64,000 nucleotides of DNA from Aspergillus flavus (GCF_009017415.1 NC_092405.1:3844001-3908000), one strand, 5' to 3'. Positions 13,161 to 24,707 are shown, counted from the first letter of the stretch. The notes: generated by a model not told the origin, from the sequence alone. Translations and numbers: made by a program.

Positions 13161-14173
13161 ATGCACTTTCACGTCAAACATGGAATCCTCCTGGCGGCTT
13201 TCTTCGGCTTGCACTTGGGCACTCCCGTAGGAGCTGGTATGTATAGTAGACAATTATTCTGGCAAAACATAAATGATAGAATTTGCTAACATATTTTCCT
13301 TCATACAATATAGGGTCTTCCGACAACGTACTTTCTACCAAGATAGAAAGCCCCAGTCAATCGGCCTCAGAGACTGCGTTGCCGCAGCTTGTTTTACCCG
13401 CCGTGACAACAAATGAAGCAAGCCCAGATATCATTCCCAACCTTGAGCACCCTCCTGTGGTGAAGTTCAAGCACAAGGTACATTCTATAGGTGCGGCTTC
13501 CAGCCAGCCGCTCCATGGGAACAGTTTACTGGGTAAGCTTGTTGGACTTCTCCATGAGCGTGCCCAGAAAATTGTTATAGAACGATGGGATGGACTTCTC
13601 AAACACACTAGAACTAACCCAACGTTCGTGCTTGATCGCCGTATACCAATGTTCGGGACAGGATACCAAGACCTCGAGGTTGATATATTTGCCAAAGAGG
13701 GGTGGGAAAGTATGATGGAGCAAGGCCCACGTAAAGGTAAAAAAGCTGATCTGATGGGAGCCCTCTATATCCCCAGACAGGGGGTTTACCTATGCTCGGT
13801 ACCAGATGGCCCCGCCATTGAACGCATCAAAGGAACGGGAAAGGAAGTGGCCCCTGCTTGGTGGGCTCGTGTTCAAGGCCGCGAGCCCAATGTACTGCAT
13901 GCTGAAGACTGTACAGCCTACCGATATGAATTATCACGGACGAACAAGCTCGCTCCTCAAATGACATATCCTGGAGGCTCCTATTTTGCTATTTTTGGAA
14001 ATTTTACGGATGAAACGTCAAAGATCCGTACTCGTCCGGAATGGGTTAGCCCATGTAGTGGAGGTGGATGGAGCCCCATCGACCCACATTGTACTCAGGT
14101 GTTGCGCAGTTTAGGAATTGGGTTTAAGGATCGTTCTCAACTTCAAGCGCTCAACAACCAACACAACAACTGA
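13161..14173 (+). CDS. Secreted protein with deaminase-like HAE and PC...C pattern
   Basis: Exons 13161-13236 and 13314-14173 (intron 77 nt, phase 1) give 311 aa. The first exon encodes a signal peptide (MHFHVKHGILLAAFFGLHLG, then small residues ending at about 25). Residues 30-110 look like a variable linker. The C-terminal ~200 residues carry WWARVQGREPNVLHAEDC with H221-A-E223, then P272-C273 and C285 followed by the helix-like TQVLRSLGI. A zinc-dependent deaminase fold uses H(A/C)E in one helix and PC...C heading the next. Here the two cysteines are 11 residues apart rather than 2, so the assignment is a hypothesis. Other secreted fungal proteins of unknown function are equally possible. 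It sits between two related small secreted proteins. A tandem repeat array starts about 10 bp after the stop codon. Confidence 0.8.
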
Positions 14174-14935
14174 CACCATTGAGTGATGTTGATGTTGATT
14201 GTGATGTTGATGTTGATTGTGATGTTGATGTTGATTTTGATGTTGATTTTGATGTTGATTTTGATGTTGATTTTGATGTTGATTTTGATGTTGATTTTGA
14301 TGTTGATTTTGATGTTGATTTTGATGTTGATTTTGATGTTGATGTTGATGTTGATGTTGATGTTGATGTTGATGTTGATGTTGATGTTGATTTTGATGCC
14401 AGACTGTTTTTATGATCTCGCTGTCTGTGGTAGCAACAAGAAGGTAAATTTGAAGTAAAGGCTTTGGGTTTAGTAAAGTAGTCAACATCATCTAAAAATG
14501 AGGACGTCCTGTGCAACTGAATACTCGAAACAGATAAACGAGGCTTTCTAATTCGGCCAGAGTTCCTGTATAGATCATGTTCTGTATTAGATTCTAGAAT
14601 CATTCCTCTTTCGGAGAGTCCTACCGACCCGAACTAACCGCACTAATCTTTAAATGGATCCATGGATGGATTTCAATGGATAAAGACTGTCAGACTCCTG
14701 ATTGGCTTTATAAGCGGGTCAGATGACCCACAATAGTGTTGTATGATAACCCAGGACCTATTTATATACTACTAGCACGAGTATCAACGATCAACAATGA
14801 CCTATACACTCGATCAAACACTAGATATCCCTTAATACAGCCTTACACAAAACTTGAAAAAAGCATCTCATTACCCCTAGCCTCAGAAACGGTTCCGCTT
14901 AAGGTCATATGTTCCTGTGAGCTTAAATACATAGT
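14174..14935. other. Intergenic with dodecamer repeat array
   Basis: Holds the array at 14183-14396, then about 540 bp of ordinary DNA up to the F-box gene ATG. The open frames inside the array (Asp-Val or His-Gln runs) come from the repeat. Confidence 0.6.
14183..14396 (+). repeat. Tandem gatgtt / gatttt array (6- and 12-mer)
   Basis: About 210 bp built from gatgtt and gatttt hexamers. The middle is a regular 12-mer gatgttgatttt repeated about ten times. The two ends have gatgtt alone or with gattgt. It is strictly G/T/A-only on the plus strand, hence strand-asymmetric. Confidence 0.95.
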
Positions 14936-16651
14936 ATGCCGCAACGTCGTATCGACGCCTACTTCTCCTACGCATCGATACCAGACACTTCTCCCACTTC
15001 ATCTGGAACATCATTTTTAGATCTTCCATATCCACTCCGCCGCTATATCTATATTCTATCGGGGTTGGTTCGCTTCTGTCCCATTAATCTCAACCGATCG
15101 GAGCTTGATGGTCCGAAATGCCAAGTCAGACCATATCGAAATTACGGATGCTTCTATAAAGTGCGGCGGTTCGATGGCAGGTACATACTCGGAGGGGATG
15201 AGGATTGGCTTACTAGATGCTCCTGTCCACCCCTGCCTATTTCCTTGCTCTATGTCTCGCGGATCATATCGGATGAGGTATCATCCATTTTGTATTCAGA
15301 GAACAAGTTTACGATCAGTCGGAGCGGTTCCTGGGGGTTACGCCCATTACGGAGGCTCACTAGACATGCAATTCACTCATTGCGATCCCTTACTGTTATC
15401 CTGAACAGCTGCTCATGCATCTTTGCCTACGGACGGACTACCATCCCGGTCATGTTCCCATGCCATCCTCTTTGTCGGAGTCATGGTCTCCATGATAAAC
15501 CACTGGGTAGTGTGGCTCGACAGGACCGGGTAACAAGGCAGGAATGGCAGGTCATCCTTCAAATTCTGGCAGACAATGTTCAACCTCGGTTACTTCGTCT
15601 AAGTTTTATTTGTGATACCAGGGACCTTCAAACTGCGAGAGACATTGCTGAATCTCTAGGATGTCTCCCTTTGCTCCGTGACTGTTCAATTCGTCTTGGC
15701 CAGAACCTAGACTGGTCGACTTACTTGCTAGCCCGATCCATATGCCTCCAGTTAACAGGGAAAACACCCCATAGCACCGGCCACCCTACCACACCACACC
15801 TGCCTGATGAAGTCTTGGAGCATATACTGTCCTTTACCGAACTTGTGGCTCCATTTCAACTGGAGTGGTGTCCGGTTCGGGGCTTAGCCCCCTTTGACTG
15901 CTGCAAGACATGCACTGATTCCCTTGAGGGCTGCTGCTGCTCCCTCTACTATGCAGCCTACGCAACTGGGTGTACCTGTTGGAGATTGCCGCTTTCCCTT
16001 TTCCTAGTCAACAAAAGGATGCATCGGATTGCCACTTCGATATTTTACTCGAAAAACACTTTTTTCATCGCTACTATCCACCGCAAGTGTGTTATATGGT
16101 CCCTAGAAAAATCACCTTCAATCCCGACTATAACCACGCAGTTTTTAAACCGACTTCCGTCTTATGCGCTCCCACACCTCCGCTCTATCACTGTAGGCTT
16201 CCTTGACTTTTGGCCCCAGTCTGTCTTCAACCACCGTGCTATAGCAGACTTGAAGAAAGGCCTTGATATAATGGCCCAAAACCTTGATCTCTCGAAGCTT
16301 ACAATATCACTTCAGATTGATTCAGCCAAAAATTTTATAACTAATAAGTCAGTTGATGAGTGGATTCAAGCATGTCACTTAATAGTCCAACCCTTGATTC
16401 ATACGAGCAGGATCAAGAGGCTGTTTGTCTATATCTCTCCTCGACAAGCAAAGCATTATGAGCCCGTTTTAGAAAAGGCTGTTCTTGGGGATAACTATGA
16501 TGCCGTGCAACATGGGAAATACTATGCGAAGGTTCCATTATGGTATAATGGCTACAGCAGGGAAGGTCCGGTTTACCAGGCTGATGGGCAAAAGGTCTGG
16601 CCTCCAGATTATTTTGACGACTCACATTTTGTTGATGAAGACGACCTATAA
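14936..16651 (+). CDS. F-box-type protein, single exon
   Basis: An uninterrupted 571-aa reading frame from the ATG at 14936. Two F-box-like stretches can be seen: one near residues 25-45 (SFLDLPYPLRRYIYILSGL) and a better one near 288 (LPDEVLEHILSFTEL), followed by a cysteine-rich insertion (CCKTCTDSLEGCCCSLYY) and FLVNKRMHRIATSIFYSKNTFF, the usual second half of fungal F-box/2EXR proteins. F-box proteins recruit substrates to SCF ubiquitin ligases, and the partner here is unknown. No transmembrane segment or signal peptide. The C-terminus is acidic (FDDSHFVDEDDL). These genes are expanded and fast-evolving in Aspergillus. Confidence 0.75.
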   Translation: MPQRRIDAYFSYASIPDTSPTSSGTSFLDLPYPLRRYIYILSGLVRFCPINLNRSELDGPKCQVRPYRNYGCFYKVRRFDGRYILGGDEDWLTRCSCPPLPISLLYVSRIISDEVSSILYSENKFTISRSGSWGLRPLRRLTRHAIHSLRSLTVILNSCSCIFAYGRTTIPVMFPCHPLCRSHGLHDKPLGSVARQDRVTRQEWQVILQILADNVQPRLLRLSFICDTRDLQTARDIAESLGCLPLLRDCSIRLGQNLDWSTYLLARSICLQLTGKTPHSTGHPTTPHLPDEVLEHILSFTELVAPFQLEWCPVRGLAPFDCCKTCTDSLEGCCCSLYYAAYATGCTCWRLPLSLFLVNKRMHRIATSIFYSKNTFFIATIHRKCVIWSLEKSPSIPTITTQFLNRLPSYALPHLRSITVGFLDFWPQSVFNHRAIADLKKGLDIMAQNLDLSKLTISLQIDSAKNFITNKSVDEWIQACHLIVQPLIHTSRIKRLFVYISPRQAKHYEPVLEKAVLGDNYDAVQHGKYYAKVPLWYNGYSREGPVYQADGQKVWPPDYFDDSHFVDEDDL

Positions 16652-16679
16652 ATCATATAGCTCTGGTTCAAGTGTTTTT

Positions 16680-16800
16680 GCCTAACTAAAATTGTTTGCT
16701 GTTTAGTATTACACGTGCCTTGGAGGGACATTTTCCAGAATACTTGGTAGCCAGCCTGGAACTATCCCGGAATGAAGAAACATACTCTCCAGCGAAGGGG
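16680..16800 (-). mobile_element. Degenerate dispersed repeat, copy A
   Basis: Two segments match the 29.7-30.2 kb region. The first, starting cctaactaaaa, resembles that starting at about 29699; they share cgtgcctt/tgtgcctt and end in agaatac/aaaatac. The second contains aagaaacatactctccagc, matching aagaaacatgctctccagc near 30160. Translated on the minus strand both give W-R-(V/A)-CFFIPG. In copy A the two matching segments lie together, whereas about 350 bp separates them in copy B. Probably a decayed transposon-derived sequence, family unknown. Confidence 0.5.
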
Positions 16801-18030
16801 CTTGCTATGAGACCTCATAGAAGATTTACCAACAGATATGCTGGGGAGAGGTACACTTGGTCTTGTGGTTAGCAATGTGCCAGGGGTTCCCTCTTGGGGT
16901 AGATTTTCTGGCGCCGAATCCTGTCGTTGGATAAAAATGGCATACATGATGCCCTAAAACCTAGACTATATCTTAGATCTTGGGGTAAATAGGCTACATG
17001 AAGTATTTTCGTAGTAACAATCTATTGATGTACTTAAGTAGCTCAGCTATGTATATGTGTATACTTATCCAAGGATCTCTCATTATAATCGTTATACGGG
17101 TGATTCTGATGAGCTGGTTAGTCCTTGGTATAGTGATTATAGCGATCGGCTAATTATCTCGACTAGACCTAAAATTAAATAGCCGACTATCGGCGCATTG
17201 ATAACCCCAGGTACAAGACCAACTATTACTTCTACGCAATTTGGTGATAGGCAAGGCGCTTCCCGTGCTCAGTGAGGCTGGGGAAGTGCGCAGGCATCAA
17301 GTCAGCCCTCCGGTCTCTAGGGTGCTTATCTTTGTCGGTGCCACCTTATGGATTTTGCCTTTTTTTGTCTGCCCTTAAGCGAGAATCCAAGACAAGGATT
17401 CATAGCACTGGTTTTCTGGATGTCAGCAAGCTCCAACTATGTATGTTACACTGATTATCTATTCTTGGGCATGGGATATCCAGGGAATCTTTCTACAGCA
17501 CGGTTCATAGTAGTGCTAGTTAGTTAGTTCAGTAGACAAATAAAATGAGAAGAGAAGTAGTAGATACAGGGGGACAGGTAACCCAACGGGTATAACCAAG
17601 CCCTGGAGGCCTGTGCGTATTGAATGGTTACAGCAGCAGCACCCGTGCGCAGGATTGTTGGCCTCTGCCCGGATACCGCAAATGATAATCGAGGATTGGC
17701 TCTAAAGCTCCCGTTGACATGGGAGTTTATTCCATTGTACTAGATGATCACTGGAAGGGAGGGGTAGATACGACTTTCAAGCCGCAGTGCACCCGAATGA
17801 CCAAGAGTCTAAAGGACCTGGTCTGTTGAGCGATTCTAACCTATTTCTGTGGTCCTTCCCCTCCCTCGATGTAGACCAGATAGTTTAGTTGGGAACTTCT
17901 GGGAAATGAACCAATCCTGGACCGGCGCTAACGCGGAGTCCCTGCGGCAGTTCCAGAAGTAGCTTAAGAACCTGCATTAGTATCTGTAGATTAAGACCAG
18001 GCAGAATCATATAACTGACTCCTGAAATTA

Positions 18031-18126
18031 AGCGCCCTACTAGATATGGGCGCCTCAGCTAACCTAGTAGGTACAATCCTACCGCTTGTTCTTGCTTTCA
18101 AAACCCGTACCGCTCAATCTTGACCA
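18031..18126 (+). pseudogene. Retrotransposon aspartic-protease fragment (Ty3/gypsy-like)
   Basis: A 31-codon open stretch reads SALLDMGASANLVGTILPLV..., matching the LLD-x-GA-x-x-N-h active-site pattern of retroelement proteases, and ends in a stop. Flanking sequence in the same direction is broken by stops and no reverse transcriptase domain is visible, so this is at most a small relic of a gypsy-class polyprotein. Confidence 0.45.
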
Positions 18127-20274
18127 GGGATACATAAAGACATTGTACTATTTGTACTTAACTTAGCTGAGACAAACTGAGTGAAGAAGCTAGTCTTGTA
18201 GCTCAAGCCTATAAGCCGGATTTTATTACAACCCTATACATGTAATAAATAGATTTATTGACTGTCTATCAAACCTTAGATCTGTATGTATCCCGTTATC
18301 TGCTAAAAAGGAGGGGGAAAAGGAGACCGCGGCGGTAGACAAAATTTTAATTGGCTAGTTATGCTAGGATAATTTATATAACGCCGATATCTTCCGTACT
18401 CTTTTCCTTCCCAAAAGATTCGGAAAATCGTGATGTAAGCTCGTGCTCAGATGATTCCCGTCTCGGGTATCAAGGACCTAGATTGGAAGTATCTTGGTAG
18501 AAACAGCCAATGGCAGGATAAAGGAATCTAAGTGCACTGTTGGAGCTAGGCACAGCGTCATTGGTCTCCTGGAGGCGAGGTCTGGACCGTTTGGTACTTT
18601 TATCAGAGAACCGAATCGAATCAAGACATTGACCAACGAAGGACCCGCCAGAGCCGTGCGTTGGTGACCCTAATTAATGACGTCTCAGTGCATATCTATA
18701 TACTCTCTCTAGAAAGAGTCGTGTTTCTACGGAGGTTTGAGGCTTTGCTTCTGCTATCCCCGCTTCATAGCATTATATCCAATGCCATTTGTAGTCCGGT
18801 GCACGAAATGATGTTGTATTGCGAATACTTACTTGACCTTCTAAAATAATATGTACGCTAGATTACTCTTTTTCTAAATCATATCTCTAGCTTCTAACCT
18901 TTACGTTAAAAACTATTCTGCCTGGATTTTCAATACCCCGAGTTTCAGATCCTAAATCAAATACCAGCAGAGGTCATAATCGGAACGGAAGACTAGGCTG
19001 ATAGATTGTGTCATTGCAGCACCCCCGCGAGATATCATCAAGAGAGAGAGAGCACCACAGAATATCCAAACATACCACTGGCTTTAATTATGAAACGAGG
19101 AAGCCTGAACAATATATGATAGTCGACAAGACATCAAATAGGAGTTCATAGTTACACTATATTGTATGACACTAGAGTGGTCATCGTCGTCCTCTAAAAA
19201 TAATAGATACTCCGGTTTGCTACAAACCATTCCATTTCTGAACCCGTGTAGCAGAAGGCAATGTTAGCGCATGGTAAGAAAGGAACAAATCACGTATCGA
19301 AATGCTAGGGTGGTTTCTATGGCAGGGGCTACATGTAGTAGATGGATATATGATATTACACGGTGGTCACCCTCTCGAGACTAGAATGACGGTGTACTAT
19401 TGTGTATAATATTCAGAATATTCATACACATTTTACTTAATCTAATAACTCTGGGGTTCTATGTTACACGCTCAGACCCCTTTTACTGTTGGGAAGAGCG
19501 ATCAATGGAATTTAAAGTGCCTGCCAAGCATAGAATAAAGCACGTTAATGCATATCAGTTCACACTAGGCGGTTGTTTGTATATAGTAGATTGTTTAGTT
19601 CCCCAAACCTATCAGATCTTGCGCGCCCCACAGCACGTTTTGCTCCTCCCCCCCACGCTTGAAACTTCGGTTAGATAGTATTAATAATACTATATTGATC
19701 GGCCGTCACACGGTGCATCGTGTGCTCAGGCTGGATATATTATTCTCAAGGTTTGTGGCTGTGGTAAGTGTTGGTAAGGATAACAGGGGGGGATATTTGT
19801 GGATACTAGTAAATGGGATTGTTGGCCTCAAGCCGCGCCTATTCTTAGCTTGGTATTGGCGCCAGACCACCAATTCCGCGGGAGGTACCTAGCTGCGGAC
19901 CGACATCGAGGAAATTGTCATGGCGCCCTGCTCAACCCCATCTTTTCCACATGTCTCCAGCGAGCCAACACCTGGAAAAGCTCCGGCAATGCAATGTCAC
20001 CAATATCATTGGAGCGCACCGCTAACTTATGTTGGTGATTGAAACGATGTCTGCCTTACACTAGTCCGTCAGGGTTCTTCTTCAGTCGGATCGTGGAAGT
20101 AGATAGAATAGAAAGTACCGATTTAATAAGGGGAGATTGGAATATAAATTCTGTCCTAAGGACTACTAGGCATTGAGGATACTCCTGACAAGCCCAATTT
20201 TACAAATTCATCTCCTTCTACCCCAGAACCTCCAACAGAACCTCCAAGATTAGCTATATTCCATATCCTCCTCA

Positions 20275-20282
20275 TATAAATA
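20275..20282 (+). promoter_or_regulatory. TATA-like element very close to the ATG at 20292
   Basis: tataaata ends 9 bp before the ATG at 20292. If it works as a TATA box, transcripts would start inside the open frame, favouring the in-frame Met codon at 20415 (residue 42) as start. Confidence 0.4.
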
Positions 20283-20291
20283 CTCGCTTAT

Positions 20292-22688
20292 ATGCCCAAG
20301 TCAAATCGACCACCCTATCGGTTGGATAAACTGGCAGCTTTCGGCCAGGAGCACCAGCAGCCATGTGGGTCAAGAAAACGATCGAAAGATGATGACAACC
20401 TAAGTGGCACTACTATGAACGATCATCCAAACTGCACCGCAGAGAGCTCAGTGATCTGCCTTCATAGTCCATCCGTGGAAGCCAGCTCGACAGGATCTAG
20501 CCCGATACTAGCTGGCCTCGGTATCTCGTGGGGCTCCAATACTGCAGCCAGTTCTTCAGCTCCAGATATACATTTGTCTGAGACAGCCAAGGACTATCCC
20601 GCTCCATTAGTACCTTCGTCACTCCGCCGCGCAGTCAGTCCGTGCAAGTCCAAAACATCAGCTGGCGCATTGGCCTACAATGAGGTTCCGCCTCGGCAAG
20701 ATATCAACAAGCCTCTTCCACCCGCGCCACCCCTCGCACCCTCTCGGGCTCGTGGAGGCAAGCAGCGAGCGTTACCTCTTAAGCCACTTCCTTATCACCT
20801 AGCAGTGCTTGACAAAGCGTTCGAGCGGGCTGGTCTCATGCACAATATGTCGCCACCCGCACCGGAGCACCCGGATGATCCTCAAAGGCACACAGCAGTG
20901 CCCGGTGCGATCGGGCAGGATCGTCTATCACTGAAAGCAGGTGACCGGGCTGCTAGGCCGCATCAGCCTTGGCGAGCTATGGGATGGTTGGCGCGCCAGA
21001 AAACAGATACGGCTCAATCGACAAGCCGTGCTGACACGGAGCGTACAAGAGTATCGAAGCCAAACAGATCAACGAATGAATTGGTTTCCCGTCCTAGGAC
21101 TCTTGGTCGGCTGTTACAGCGCCTCCATCTACCATGGCAATCACACCGGGAATCGTCGCGCCCTGACTCTGATTCCACTCAATCAAACTCCCTCTCTAGA
21201 AAATCAATTGAAGAGATTTCCACATGTCAGTCCCTATCGCAACCCGCGCCCAATACGAGCACGCTGCCTGGGGCTCGGCCAAGTCGGACTCATTGTAGGC
21301 CTGTCGACCGCATGAGGCGTGTTCTTTCCGCCTTGATGGAGGAGCGGATCTCTGTCCACCTCACCAGCTCTGCGGAGGTCGATCAGGAGCGACATATCCA
21401 CAGTCTCCTCCAAGATGCACAGCGGTTGCTACTGGATGGCCTTCATCAGGTGTCCCGCCAAGATGGGGCAGGAACTGTCCCACCCACTCCTGCAACCTAC
21501 ATTCAACCGCCCCCTAACATAAATGCGTCCATCCCCTCAGCTCCGGTCTTCCCACCACCGCGGCGTAGCATTCATGAGCTTGATGGCCGGTCATTGATAC
21601 CGCGAGTGTCATCAGCACCCGATAAATCAATTATGCTGCGGATCCTATGGGAGGTCAACTGCCTGGAGGACCTTTTCTCCATGGCCTTGGTTAACCGAGA
21701 GGCGTACCAGGTCTTCAAAGAGAATGAGCTCCAGCTGATGCAAGCAACGCTTTGGAAGGTTTCTCCTCCAGCATGGGAGCTTCTGCAGGTGAGTGAGCCA
21801 CACTGGGACAGGGGGCTACTCGCGAGTAGTAGGTCTGCAGCAGCAAGCTTCTACCTTCGACACTATGCCCGGAACCTGTACAACCTGACCCGCATTAAAT
21901 TTCTCATACTGGACCACTGTCAGACCGTATTACGCCCAGATACAATCTCGGAGCTCCGAGACCCCTATAGCAGGCTGGACACGGTAGATGCAGCTATTTA
22001 CCGCGTCTGGACATTCTGTCAGCTGTTCGGGTGTCAGAAGGGCCGGGAGTGGGATATCGATGGTCAGATCCGATGGCTCCGAGGGGATACTGTCGGCGCG
22101 GACCTTCCCTCAATATGTAATACCAGCCCTGATGCTAACGATGTCAACAACGTGCTCTTTATCCCGCCTGAGGGATTTGCACAAGGAAACCAGGGCCCTT
22201 TATCACAATCACAGCTCCGTGACATGATGGAAATTTGGACCGCCATGGCTGCTTTACTGGACTTCTTGCGGGATGAGACCAGCCGTGCACGCTCGGTGGG
22301 TGTTTTTGACAATGCTCCTGTCACCGCTGGGGACATCCAGCAGGAGCGTTTAATGCTGAGTGAGTTCCCTCTTTCCGCATACGTTACCTAACAACTGCGT
22401 GAAACCCAATGTATAGTCTGCTTATAAACTTTATTAGGAACATGGCTTCGCTTTATAATTACACTCGGACCGATTGCTGTTCTAGAGCTAGCACCATCTG
22501 GTCCCTACTCCGACCCTGAAACAGCCTTCCGGCGGGCGAGCTCCCAGGGCTGGACGGACTGGGTGCCACCCACTCCTGGATCTCATTCCAGTGGCTTCCT
22601 GACTGGGGCGATCCAGACCCTATTAGAGACGAGCACTTGTCCGCCGGAGATCGAAGCAGATACAGCAACAGCAACAGCCGCAGATTAG
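20292..22688 (+). CDS. Proline-rich protein with F-box-like C-terminal domain
   Basis: Exons 20292-22359 and 22438-22688; the 78-nt intron joins ...LMLR to TWLRFIITLGP, giving 772 aa. Residues 1 to about 440 are disordered and rich in P, S and R (KPLPPAPPLAPSRARGGK and similar). From about 440 there is a folded region: SSAPDKSIMLRILWEVNCL, then LEDLFSMALVNREAYQVFK, an F-box-like start. It continues with YLRHYARNLYNLTRIKFLIL and VDAAIYRVWTFCQLFGCQKG, which I recall as a recurrent uncharacterised Eurotiales family. Function unknown; an adaptor role is only suggested by the F-box-like part. The start is uncertain because a TATA-like motif lies just before the first ATG and Met42 (20415) is an alternative. 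Confidence 0.75.
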
Positions 22689-24700
22689 CAGAAATCATTA
22701 GGCTTATGTTCCTATTATTTTCTTCCTTCCTCTATTTTTGTTTGTTTGTTTCTTTTCTTTTTGTATTTTCTGTTCCTCTCTGTTCCTCTCTGTTCCTCTC
22801 TGTTCCTCTCTGTTCCTCTCTGTTTCTCTCTGTTTCTCTCTGTTTCTCTCTGTTTCTCTCTGTTCGCTCTGTTCTTTTCTATTTCTCTCTATTCCTCTCT
22901 ATCTCTCTCTATTTCTTTTGGTTTCTTTCTGTTCCTTTCTGCCCCTCCCTTTCCTCCTCTTTCCTCTTTTCTCTCCTCCTCCTTTTTGACTTATGTTGCG
23001 TTAGTCAATCGAAATAGTTGATTTGAAGTTGTAGCTACCTAGGCAGGTGCTCCAGGTTCTCGGCTTCAAATCACCTGCTTCCCGATGTCCTAGATATGAA
23101 GCTCTACGCAAATTGATGCCACCCATGCAATGGATACTGTTGTGAGAACTTTTAGCCTTTTTCCAATATGCCTATACAGAATTTTGAGGGCTATTTGATT
23201 AAATCTGAAGCTACTCTGGGAGACGGACCTGTGCCGCGAATATTCAGATGATGCCTCTGCAACAACAACAACAACCTGTGCATAATCTTTTTCCAGGACA
23301 CTTTCTCTCATAGAAGTGGACGAATTAATACATCTAAATAGTTAAAGGCTTGTTGTAAATGCTAAAGAGAATAGAATTAGTCACATCCTTGGCTTCAGAA
23401 AGTAAAATAGTGAACAGTTAGACTACAGATAAAGCAGAACAAGGATTTCGGTCATATAGAAAACGTGTTGATTTGATATATTGAGTACTTGATTCAGTGT
23501 CTCCTCACGGGCAGCTTAGAGATATGTCTATGATCTCACAACATTGAATAAGTAAAAGATAACTCTAGCAACGATATCAGCTGCAGCCCGATGTAATAGA
23601 ATGCTCTAGGTATCCCGCCAATCCAAATGGCACAGCTCCGAGAATGCTAACATTCGCAAGATAACCACATCTAGTCATATGAACACCGATCCGTTTCATG
23701 ACGCCTTGTATTCTCCTATAGAGATAAAGAAGGGGGTAGGCTAAGAAAGAGTGGTTTCGGGATACCTACGTGTCTAAGAATAGATTAAGAATGTGTCTTG
23801 TGATATCATAAACCGTTTCCACGCTGTTCGTCTCATAAAGTACTTTTTTCCAGGGGCCGTGCCCCTTGCGTTTAGCCGGATGATTGAATGAACTATGTGT
23901 CCGTGTTGGTGCAGGCTCCAGGCAGCAATGCCAATAGAGAAATCAAATTTGACAAGGAAAACTTACTACGCGGACTAGGTCGCTGTTCCGTAGCATCATT
24001 AGACGAACTCTGCCTGCAGGGGCAGATTATTACCGCTGCACTGTGTACTTGCCGTTTTGGCTCTCGCACGGTCGTGCGTAATTGATAATAGCATGGTCAT
24101 CAATCTCGGAATGAAAAATGGCGCATTTTAATTGCTGCATATAATCATTCTGTTCCTATTTGTAGACTCAACAAGGTTTGGACTACTTCATGTCCATTGC
24201 CTCACATAGTATGTACTTCATGGGTGCTTCCATCCAATGGACGCTCATGTTCATTATGTTTGTTACCTCTAAAGCATAACCTTGATTTGTTTGGATACTA
24301 CGTCTATGGCCTAGAACCAACATTAATATGTCGATCATGTCATGCGTGCAGACGACAAGAGGGGAGCTGAAACGCGAGTGCCTTATCATCCTTCAATATC
24401 GAAGCTCTGTATCCCAATCACGGGTGACATTTTCCCTGATGTTGGTTAGATGACTAGGCTATCTCGCAGAACGGGTATCATGCGCCTCTCCAACCACCAC
24501 CTAAGTAAAGACTCAATGGACAATGATGTCAGGCGCTAGGCGGGAAATCTAAGTTTGACCAAACCCAACATCTCTAGTAGAGATATTGAGGTCATAGCAG
24601 AGAAATATGGGAGCCTAGGGAGTTTCAAAGTCGCGAAGAGGACAGAAATGACGCCTGAAGGACAATGGAAGCGATAGGAGACAACAACTCATCTAGGTGA
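22689..24700. other. Intergenic region with pyrimidine minisatellite
   Basis: Begins with the C/T minisatellite (22730-22990). The remaining ~1.7 kb has no convincing gene on either strand; the short frames at 23888-24085 and 24183-24389 have no supporting features. Confidence 0.6.
22730..22990 (+). repeat. Pyrimidine minisatellite, 10-bp unit tgttcctctc
   Basis: The core at 22771-22860 has five copies of tgttcctctc followed by four of tgtttctctc, flanked by drifting versions (tatttctctc, tattcctctc and others). Nearly all C/T on the plus strand apart from one G or A per unit. It starts about 40 bp after the stop codon of the preceding gene. Confidence 0.95.
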
Positions 24701-24707
24701 TATAAAA
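24701..24707 (+). promoter_or_regulatory. TATA box of paralog B
   Basis: tataaaa about 170 bp before the ATG at 24874, mirroring the spacing in paralog A. Confidence 0.5.

Larger units (their letters stand above)
16652..20274. other. Large gene-free region with transposon debris
   Basis: About 3.6 kb without an intact gene. It contains one copy of a dispersed repeat (about 16680-16800), a retrotransposon-protease-like fragment (18031-18126) and otherwise stop-riddled sequence. The open frames near 19400-20040 show no family features. Confidence 0.6.

Noticed and set aside
14111..14603. Open frames of His/Gln/Asn or Ser/Thr/Lys on the minus strand and Asp/Val/Phe on the plus strand
   Set aside because: Produced by the tandem gatgtt/gatttt array; no start context, splice or family support.
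22730..22990. Possible CRISPR-like array
   Set aside because: Head-to-tail simple repeats without spacers; the organism is eukaryotic.
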